64,000 nucleotides of DNA, taken from Pandoraea norimbergensis. Its GTDB lineage: Bacteria > Pseudomonadota > Gammaproteobacteria > Burkholderiales > Burkholderiaceae. Every line of letters starts with the position of its first letter. Position 1 is the first letter of the stretch. The stretch spans positions 4,960,001 through 5,024,000 of the forward strand of contig NZ_CP013480.3 of NCBI RefSeq assembly GCF_001465545.3, written 5' to 3'. The notes beneath the pieces are model-generated. The model had not been told where the DNA came from, did no database searches, and was given only the letters and a program-made list of their open reading frames with translations. This document shows, piece after piece, positions 56,929 through 64,000 of the stretch. The position numbers were made by a program, and so were the translations under genes.

Positions 56929-58106
56929 CGACGCCGACCGACCGCGACGCCAACGACACGCGCAACACGACAGGCAAAAACAGCACTGCCGGTGATTCGG
57001 GTGCTCGTTCACGTGCGTTGGTCCCTCGGTTGTCGGGGTCGCTCGTCCATTGGGTGAGCGCGCAGTGGCAGCGGCGCGGTGTCATGGCATGGCTGTTGTG
57101 GCCGTTGTCGTGGATTTTTGCCGGCGTGGCCGCATGGCGGCGTCTGAGTTTCCGGCGCGGTTGGAAAACATCGACACGCCTGCCAGTCCCGGTGATCGTG
57201 GTCGGCAATCTCACCGTGGGCGGCACCGGTAAGACGCCGACCGTCATCGCACTGGTCGCGGCGCTGCGCCAACAGGGCTATCGCCCCGGTGTGCTCTCGC
57301 GTGGCTATGGGGCTCAGTTGTCACGTCCGACCGAAGTCGTCGCGACGTCACGCCCGGAAGATGTCGGTGACGAACCGCTGCTCATCGCAAAACGCACCGG
57401 CGTCCCCGTATGGGTATGGCCGGCGCGCGTCGAAGGGGGCCGCGCATTGCTTGCCGCGCATCCGGAATGCGATGTCATCGTCTGCGACGACGGGCTGCAA
57501 CACTACGCACTTGCGCGCGACGTCGAGATCGCCGTCTTCGACCACCGGTTGGGCGGAAACGGCTTTCTACTGCCCGCCGGGCCACTGCGCGAACCGCTCT
57601 CTCGCCGACGCGACGCAAACCTCATCAACGATCCGTTCGGCAAGACGCTGCCCGACTGGCCCAATACGTGGCGCCTCACGCTGGCACTAGGCGACGCGTG
57701 GTGCGTGAACCAGCCATCGCTCTCGCGGCCGCTCGCTCACTTTGCCAGCGCTGGTCTCCCGGCTTCCGCTTCGGTCTCGGCTTCGACCGCCGCCCCGGCA
57801 TCCGCAGCCCCGGCATCGCGGCGCATCCTCGCCGCTGCGGGCATCGGCGCCCCCGAGCGATTTTTTGCAGCACTGCGCGCGGCCGGTCTGAGCATTGAGA
57901 CGCTGCCGCTGCCCGATCATTACGATTTCGCGACCAATCCGTTCGACGGGGTCGCGGCCGATGCCATCCTGATTACCGAAAAGGATGCAGTAAAATGCCT
58001 CACCTGGTCCGACCCGCGTGTGTGGGCCGTACCCGCCGAGGCAGCGCTCGATGCGCGCCTGGTATCCCTGGTAGTGGAGAAATTGCGTGGACACCCGACT
58101 GTTTGA
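56925..58106 (+). CDS. lpxK: Tetraacyldisaccharide 4'-kinase
   Basis: This phosphorylates the 4' position of the lipid A disaccharide at the inner membrane. The 393 residues have an N-terminal membrane-associated helix ([20 protein letters not shown]), the P-loop [12 protein letters not shown] (94-105), and [20 protein letters not shown] Ser/Ala-rich insert (about 279-300) is unusual. The N-terminal 35 residues are polar and longer than in E. coli. It overlaps exbD, and its end overlaps the next gene by 20 bases. Confidence 0.95.
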   Translation: MTTPTDRDANDTRNTTGKNSTAGDSGARSRALVPRLSGSLVHWVSAQWQRRGVMAWLLWPLSWIFAGVAAWRRLSFRRGWKTSTRLPVPVIVVGNLTVGGTGKTPTVIALVAALRQQGYRPGVLSRGYGAQLSRPTEVVATSRPEDVGDEPLLIAKRTGVPVWVWPARVEGGRALLAAHPECDVIVCDDGLQHYALARDVEIAVFDHRLGGNGFLLPAGPLREPLSRRRDANLINDPFGKTLPDWPNTWRLTLALGDAWCVNQPSLSRPLAHFASAGLPASASVSASTAAPASAAPASRRILAAAGIGAPERFFAALRAAGLSIETLPLPDHYDFATNPFDGVAADAILITEKDAVKCLTWSDPRVWAVPAEAALDARLVSLVVEKLRGHPTV

Positions 58107-58293
58107 AATTCTCGTCTGCCCGTTGTGCAAGGGCCCCCTGGAGTACGACAAGAAAGCCCAGGAACTGATTTGCCACGCGGATAAGCTTGCGTACCCCATT
58201 CGTGACGGCATCCCCGTCATGCTGGCCGACGAAGCCCGTCAATCCGTCGAAGGCACGCCGGTGCCGCTGACCGACGACAAAGCCGGATCGTGA
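58087..58293 (+). CDS. Trm112/YcaR-family protein
   Basis: This is a 68-residue protein of the Trm112-like fold with a CPLC motif ([38 protein letters not shown]), between lpxK and kdsB as in E. coli ycaR. Eukaryotic and archaeal Trm112 activates methyltransferases; the bacterial role is unclear. GTG start inside the lpxK tail; its stop overlaps the kdsB GTG. Confidence 0.9.
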   Translation: MDTRLFEILVCPLCKGPLEYDKKAQELICHADKLAYPIRDGIPVMLADEARQSVEGTPVPLTDDKAGS

Positions 58294-59072
58294 GCCAAGT
58301 GACTGATTTTGTTGCTGTCGTCCCGGCGCGTCTCGCGTCGACGCGCCTGCCCAACAAGCCGCTCGCCGACATTGGCGGCAAGCCGATGGTCGTGCGTGTG
58401 GCCGAGCGGGCTCGCGAGTCGGGTGCCCGTCAGGTCGTCGTAGCGACCGATTCTCAAAGCGTTGTGGATGCGGTCGTCGCCCACGGGTTCGACGTCGTGC
58501 TCACGCGCGCCGATCACCCGACCGGCACTGACCGCCTCGCAGAAGTCGCGGTACAGCAGGGTTGGTCCGACGACACAATCGTCGTCAACGTGCAGGGCGA
58601 CGAGCCGCTGATCGACCCGCGCCTCGTGCATGCCGTGGCGGGCCATCTCGCCGAACACCCGGAATGCGCGCTGTCGACGGCAGCACACCCGATTACCGAC
58701 AACGCCGAGATTTTCTCGCCGAATGTCGTCAAGGTCGTGCTCGACGCGCATAGCCGCGCGCTGTACTTCTCGCGCGCCCCGATTCCGTGGTCGCGCGACG
58801 CCTGGAGTGCCGGCCTCGCGGATATCGCCGCATTGCCAGCGGCAACGACACCGGTGTATCGGCATATCGGGCTGTATGCCTATCGTGCCAAATTCCTGCG
58901 CAGCTATCCCAGCCTGCCGCAGGCACCGTTGGAGACGGCGGAATCGCTCGAACAGCTGCGTGCGTTGTGGCACGGCGAGCGAATCGCCGTGCTCGTGACG
59001 GATGACGCGCCGTTGCCGGGTGTCGACACCGCCGAAGACCTCGAACGCGTGCGCGCGTTGCTTCGCGACTGA
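58290..59072 (+). CDS. kdsB: 3-deoxy-manno-octulosonate cytidylyltransferase
   Basis: This activates Kdo as CMP-Kdo for the LPS inner core. The 260 residues have the N-terminal nucleotide-binding [34 protein letters not shown], the substrate loop YFSRAPIPW and [11 protein letters not shown] start with GTGA overlap, so translation depends on the upstream gene. It is the fifth member of the exbB-to-adk run. Confidence 0.96.
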   Translation: MSQVTDFVAVVPARLASTRLPNKPLADIGGKPMVVRVAERARESGARQVVVATDSQSVVDAVVAHGFDVVLTRADHPTGTDRLAEVAVQQGWSDDTIVVNVQGDEPLIDPRLVHAVAGHLAEHPECALSTAAHPITDNAEIFSPNVVKVVLDAHSRALYFSRAPIPWSRDAWSAGLADIAALPAATTPVYRHIGLYAYRAKFLRSYPSLPQAPLETAESLEQLRALWHGERIAVLVTDDAPLPGVDTAEDLERVRALLRD

Positions 59073-60117
<1,045 letters not shown>

Positions 60118-60195
60118 GCGCATCACCATCGCACCCGCGACCATGCGCCGACCCTCACCTATCCCGGTTGACGTTCGGCGCAGATGACGCAACAG

Positions 60196-60231
60196 AAAAA
60201 GGCGGCCAGTGCAGACTGGGCCGCCTTTTTT
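60196..60231 (+). terminator. adk terminator
   Basis: AAAAAGGCGGCC and GGCCGCCTTTTTT form the stem around AGT-GCAG-ACT, with one bulged base. Confidence 0.85.
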
Positions 60232-60249
60232 GTCTCAGGAGGATGACGC

Positions 60250-60929
60250 ATGGAAATTCAGGGCAATGTGTTTCTGATCACCGGTGGCGCCTCGGGGCTT
60301 GGCGCGGCCGCCGCGCGCTGGCTCGCCGGACTGGGTGCGACGTCACGCGCGAGGACGACGGCAAAGCCGCCGTGGCCGCCGCGCAGACACTGGGCACGTT
60401 ACGCGGCCTGATCAATTGCGCGGGTATCGCCATCGGCAGCAAGACCGTCGGACGCGACGGCCCGCACCCTCTCGATGCGTTCTCACGCGTCATCCAGATC
60501 AATCTGATCGGCACGTTCAACATGATCCGGCTGGCCGCCACGGCCATGAGCCAGACCGAGCCCAATGGCGAAGGGGAGCGCGGTGTGATCGTCAACACGG
60601 CATCGGTGGCCGCCTACGACGGTCAGATGGGACAGGCGGCTTACGCAGCATCGAAAGGCGGTGTCGCGAGTCTGACGCTGCCGGTAGCACGCGATTTGTC
60701 TCGCAGCGGCATTCGCGTCATGACCATCGCACCGGGCATCTTCGAGACGCCGATGATGCTGGCCATGCCCACGGAAGTGCAGGCCTCGCTCGGGCAGATG
60801 GTGCCGTTTCCCCCGCGCCTGGGCAAGCCATCGGAATACGCGATGCTTGTCGAACAAATCGTGCGTAACCCGATGCTCAACGGCGAAGTCATCAGGCTGG
60901 ATGGCGCGATCCGCATGCAGCCCAAGTAG
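60250..60929 (+). pseudogene. SDR-family dehydrogenase (3-hydroxyacyl-CoA-like), broken by an internal deletion and frameshift
   Basis: AGGAGG and ATG at 60250 begin a good SDR start, [21 protein letters not shown]. Near 60335 the dinucleotide-binding region stops, and the rest of the enzyme continues in another frame as [30 protein letters not shown], then [11 protein letters not shown], the catalytic YAASK and [11 protein letters not shown]. About 25 residues that belong between the first helix and the CDVT strand are missing, with a shift of frame, so no complete protein can be made. The remaining body resembles HSD17B10/2-methyl-3-hydroxybutyryl-CoA dehydrogenases. Assembly error is an alternative. 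Confidence 0.75.
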
Positions 60930-61097
60930 CCACGCGAGCGCCGCCCAAGGCACCCAGAGACACTTTGCCGCATCGCAGCAATTTGCTGTGCCGAGTATGA
61001 CTACAATGAAACTCAGGCCGCACTCTGCGGCCGACTCCGACGCCGGTACATCGCCGGCCCCGCGTGTTCCCCCCGTCCCCCGAGGCAGGAGGCTGGC

Positions 61098-61592
61098 ATG
61101 AAATCACTGGCGCAACAGATGTCGTTCTACCAGCGCTATCACCGCAGTCCCAAGAATCGTCTGACCCATTTCTTCGGCGTTCCCATGATCATCCTCGCGG
61201 TGATGCAGGCGTTTTCGTGGATCCCGCTCGGCCCCAGTGGCCTGAACGCCACGCATGTGATCGTGCTGGTCCTGCTGATGTACTACTTCCTGCTCGACGT
61301 GCCACTCGCGCTGGCCATGACCGCATTCTTCGCCGTCATGCTCGCGGTGACCCAGCATCTCGCCCGTCTGCCTTGGCCATGGGCACTGACCGCGTTCGGT
61401 GTACTGTTCATCGGCGGCTGGATCATCCAGTTGATCGGGCACCATTTCGAGGGACGCAAACCTGCCCTGCTCGACAATCTCTTCCAGATCTTCATCGCGC
61501 CGATGTTTCTGATGGCTGAAGTGTTTTTCTACTTCGGCTACAAGCCGGGACTGCGGCGCCAGGTGGATGAACTGGCTGCGCAATCAGCATGA
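61098..61592 (+). CDS. DUF962/Mpo1-like membrane protein
   Basis: This is a 164-residue membrane protein of the YGL010w/Mpo1-like family (DUF962), with four hydrophobic segments. The basic motif YHRSPKNRLTHFFG near the N-terminus and HHFEGRKPALLDN after the third helix carry histidines that in yeast Mpo1 bind iron for fatty-acid alpha-oxidation. Whether the bacterial form has this activity is not known. AGGAGG gives a good ribosome site. Confidence 0.85.
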   Translation: MKSLAQQMSFYQRYHRSPKNRLTHFFGVPMIILAVMQAFSWIPLGPSGLNATHVIVLVLLMYYFLLDVPLALAMTAFFAVMLAVTQHLARLPWPWALTAFGVLFIGGWIIQLIGHHFEGRKPALLDNLFQIFIAPMFLMAEVFFYFGYKPGLRRQVDELAAQSA

Positions 61593-61595
61593 AAC

Positions 61596-61627
61596 AAAAA
61601 CGCCAGCCTCATCGGCTGGCGTTTTTT
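61596..61627. terminator. Bidirectional terminator
   Basis: AAAAACGCCAGCC, loop TCAT, GGCTGGCGTTTTTT, shared by the Mpo1-like gene and the sirB1 gene, which converge here. Confidence 0.88.
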
Positions 61628-61658
61628 CGTTTTGCTGCATGAGCGCCCGAATCCGGTG

Positions 61659-62525
61659 TTACCCGTGACTGCCCGGTCGACGGCTCAGGTCGTCAAGCAC
61701 CTGCCGGATGGCGTCGGCATCTTCGGCTTCGGGTCGCTTGCTCAGATAAAGCTCAAGGTCATCTTGCGCCGGGCGTATGAGTTTGAGCCGCGCGTAGGCT
61801 AACCCACGGTCACGTTTCTCGATCGGCTGGTCGGGCAGCAGGAGGACCATGCGTTCCTGCACGGCCAGCAGCCGCTCCCACCGCTCGTTCTGCGTATAGA
61901 TCGCCCGCAGATTACGGAGCATGCGCGCGAGGATCTCCCGCGGCGTTGCCGGCTCCAGAAACGGATGCAATAGCGCCCAAAGCGCCAGCTCCTGAATCGG
62001 TTCGGCGCTTTCGTCGCGGTAGTGCTTCAGATACGGCTCGACCATTTCCAGCAGTCGCTGCGGTGAAAGCGAATTGCCGGAGAGCGGATCGATGACCACG
62101 TCGCCGGCCGGCACCGCCAGTCTCAGCAGAAAATGACCCGGGAAGGACAACCCGCGCAGCGGCAGTCCGATCTGATGCCCGATCTCCATGCACAACACCG
62201 CGAGCGAAATCGGAATACCGCGCCGACGATCCAGCACGATATGCAGGTGGCTATTGTCGGGATCGTAGTAATCGTTCTGATTGGCAGAGAAGCCGAGTTC
62301 GCGGAAGAAGAAGTGATCGAGCAGTTGCAGCTTCTGCAATGGACCCGCGTCAGTCGGCAAGCGTCTGGACAGCCGAGCGGCAAACGCGTCGATCTGCGTG
62401 AGCGTGTCCTGCACGTCGAGATCGGGGTAGACGTCCTGCGCGATGGAGATAGCCGCTTCGGTCAGCGGCAGGCCATCGTCAGACGCCACCAGTGCTGCAA
62501 AGTACTCGAGAAAGCGATTCGCCAT
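61659..62525 (-). CDS. SirB1-family protein with transglutaminase-like and TPR regions
   Basis: This is a 288-residue SirB1-family protein. The central transglutaminase-like region is seen in DYYDPDNSHLHIVLDRRRGIPISLAVLCMEIGHQIGLPLRGLSFPGHFLLRL, with a Cys-His-like pair but unclear catalysis. The C-terminal part (about 200-280) is helical and TPR-like. The E. coli protein is named for its genomic context rather than a known role. It lies 24 bases behind murJ, in one transcript. Confidence 0.85.
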   Translation of the reverse strand: MANRFLEYFAALVASDDGLPLTEAAISIAQDVYPDLDVQDTLTQIDAFAARLSRRLPTDAGPLQKLQLLDHFFFRELGFSANQNDYYDPDNSHLHIVLDRRRGIPISLAVLCMEIGHQIGLPLRGLSFPGHFLLRLAVPAGDVVIDPLSGNSLSPQRLLEMVEPYLKHYRDESAEPIQELALWALLHPFLEPATPREILARMLRNLRAIYTQNERWERLLAVQERMVLLLPDQPIEKRDRGLAYARLKLIRPAQDDLELYLSKRPEAEDADAIRQVLDDLSRRPGSHG

Positions 62526-62549
62526 GCGGCACCCGTAGGTCCTGCCGCG

Positions 62550-64000
62550 TCAATTCGTGCGACGGCGGAAGAACGAGAAATTGAAACCCATGAGGAATAA
62601 TGCGCCGAAATACACCACGGCGCATAGCACCAGACTCGCGCCCAGCAGCGCGATACGTGCGAGCGGCCGCGCCCCGAGGGCGACCCAGTCGAAGCTCTGC
62701 GTGAACCACAGCAACACACCGGCGAGAATCAGACACGCCGCCAGCAATTGCACGAAAAAGAGCCGCCAGCCGGGCGCAGGACGGTAAATACCCCGCTTAT
62801 AGAGCCCCGCGAAAAGCAGCGCTGCGTTCATGCAGGCGCCCACGCCGATCGAGAGCGACAAGCCTGCATGCGCAAACCAGCGCACGAACAGCAAGTTCGA
62901 CAGCTGCGTGGCAATCAATACCACGATGGCAATCTTCACCGGCGTCTTGATATCCTGTTTGGCATAGAAGCCCGGCGCCAGAATCTTGATCAGAATCAGG
63001 CCAACCAGTCCTACGCCATAGGCGGTCAGGGCATGGGCGGTCATCACGACGTCGTTGGCGTCGAATCGACCATATTGGTAGAGCGTGGCGGTCAGCGGTT
63101 CCGCGTAGACGAAGAGCCCCACGGCGCTTGGCGTGGCCAGCAAGAACGTCAGGCGCAGCCCCCAGTCGAGAAGCGCCGAATATTCGGCGCCGTCGCCATC
63201 GGCATTGGCACGCGAGAGGCTCGGCAGCAGAATTGTGCCCAGCGCCACGCCCAGCAACGCTGTCGGAAACTCCATCAGGCGATCAGCGTAGGCCAGCCAC
63301 GACACGCTGCCCTGAGCGAGCCGCGACGCAATATTCGTATTGATGATCAGGCTGACTTGCGCGACCGACACCGCCAGCGTGGCCGGCACCATCTTCGCGA
63401 GCACCCGCTTCACGCCGGGGTTGCGCAAGGCGGCCACGATATTGATGGTGATGCGCGGCACCATGCCGATGCGGGCGAGCGCCGGCAACTGAATAAGCAG
63501 TTGCAGCACGCCGCCGACGATGACGGCGTAAGCCAGCGCGTAGACGGGGGTTTCGAGGTGAGGCGCGACCCACAGCGACGCGACGATCGAGCTGACGTTG
63601 AGCAGCACGGGCGCGAAGGCGGGCACCGAGAACTGACGCCACGTATTGAGCACCCCGGCGGCAAGCGTCGTGATCGAGATCAGGGTGATGTACGGGAACA
63701 TGACGCGCGTCATGAAGACGGCGGCGTCGAACGTGCCGTTTTCGCGCGAGAGCCCGGTCGCGACCGCATAAACCACGCCGGACGCCCCGAGAACCCCGGC
63801 GACGGTGATCGAGAGCAATACCCAGAACAGCACCGTGGTGACGGAATCGACCAGTGTTTTGGTCTCGTCGGCGCTTCGCTGCGACTTGAATTCGGCCAGA
63901 ATTGGCACGAATGCCTGCGAAAACGCCCCTTCTGCGGACAGACGGCGAAGCAGATTGGGGATACGGAACGCCACGTTATAGGCGTCGGTCATTGGACCGG
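62550..64000 (-). CDS. murJ: Lipid II flippase MurJ (N-terminus beyond window edge)
   Basis: This is an inner-membrane MOP-superfamily flippase that moves lipid II across the membrane for peptidoglycan synthesis. The visible part has about 480 residues after an internal Met (preceded by Gly-Pro), starting TDAYNVAFRIPNLLRRLSAEGAFSQAFVPI. That is the conserved segment after the first helix, so about 30-40 residues are missing at the right edge. About thirteen hydrophobic segments follow. The C-terminus ends FSFFRRRTN. Confidence 0.93.
   Translation of the reverse strand, partial: GPMTDAYNVAFRIPNLLRRLSAEGAFSQAFVPILAEFKSQRSADETKTLVDSVTTVLFWVLLSITVAGVLGASGVVYAVATGLSRENGTFDAAVFMTRVMFPYITLISITTLAAGVLNTWRQFSVPAFAPVLLNVSSIVASLWVAPHLETPVYALAYAVIVGGVLQLLIQLPALARIGMVPRITINIVAALRNPGVKRVLAKMVPATLAVSVAQVSLIINTNIASRLAQGSVSWLAYADRLMEFPTALLGVALGTILLPSLSRANADGDGAEYSALLDWGLRLTFLLATPSAVGLFVYAEPLTATLYQYGRFDANDVVMTAHALTAYGVGLVGLILIKILAPGFYAKQDIKTPVKIAIVVLIATQLSNLLFVRWFAHAGLSLSIGVGACMNAALLFAGLYKRGIYRPAPGWRLFFVQLLAACLILAGVLLWFTQSFDWVALGARPLARIALLGASLVLCAVVYFGALFLMGFNFSFFRRRTN

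Overview
The window reads as chromosomal DNA of a high-GC betaproteobacterium of the order Burkholderiales, most likely Burkholderiaceae and possibly Pandoraea (the genus is an inference from gene order and sequence feel, not a database match). Supporting gene orders are fkpB-ispH beside radC and rpmB-rpmG, a nadB / nadA-nadC pair, ribF-ileS-lspA-coaBC, clpS-clpA, and exbB-exbD-lpxK-Trm112-kdsB-adk. No rRNA, tRNA, CRISPR array, insertion sequence or intact prophage was seen.

Layout. 1-2756: the end of a MacB-type efflux permease and a NodT-type outer-membrane lipoprotein. 2826-5473: a periplasmic PLD-family nuclease and an NAD-dependent epimerase on the minus strand, divergent from a ferredoxin-type reductase. 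5540-8035: promoter, arginine-rich leader peptide, intrinsic terminator, then argD and two GNAT acetyltransferases. 8156-13192: a complete branched-chain amino-acid ABC importer (livJHMGF). 13193-13960 is a non-coding block rich in palindromes. 13961-16869: ispH, fkpB, radC, rpmB, rpmG. 17112-20890: NAD synthesis genes. 20982-26165: a membrane desaturase, an MscS channel, rsmB and purN. 26388-35357: ribF-ileS-lspA-coaBC and dut, with an MFS transporter and a luciferase-like oxidoreductase placed between coaBC and dut. 35476-38734: clpA, clpS and a cold-shock gene with a structured leader.

38735-49000 is the most accessory part: an AT-rich gap, a salicylate 5-hydroxylase cluster (nagAa-nagG-nagH-nagAb) with a divergent NagR-type LysR regulator, a lone glycosyltransferase, an SDR/LysR pair, a VOC protein, and three small genes of unknown function with atypical codon use. 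48815-55398 returns to housekeeping genes: icd, rluE, two tandem Lys-rich exported peptides, a DUF192 protein, an HD-GYP phosphodiesterase, sodB and xseA. 55846-60117 is the exbB-exbD-lpxK-Trm112-kdsB-adk run that supplies energy transduction and lipid A/Kdo precursors. 60250-60929 is an SDR gene broken by an internal deletion. The window ends with an Mpo1-like membrane protein, a SirB1 protein and the truncated murJ flippase.

Most of the window is ordinary core chromosome. The observations I rate highest are the putative arginine attenuator in front of argD, the small-protein cassette at 47461-48648, the paired Lys-rich exported peptides, the csp leader terminator, the palindromes upstream of livJ and icd, and the deletion-broken SDR gene. 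None of these is proven from sequence alone.
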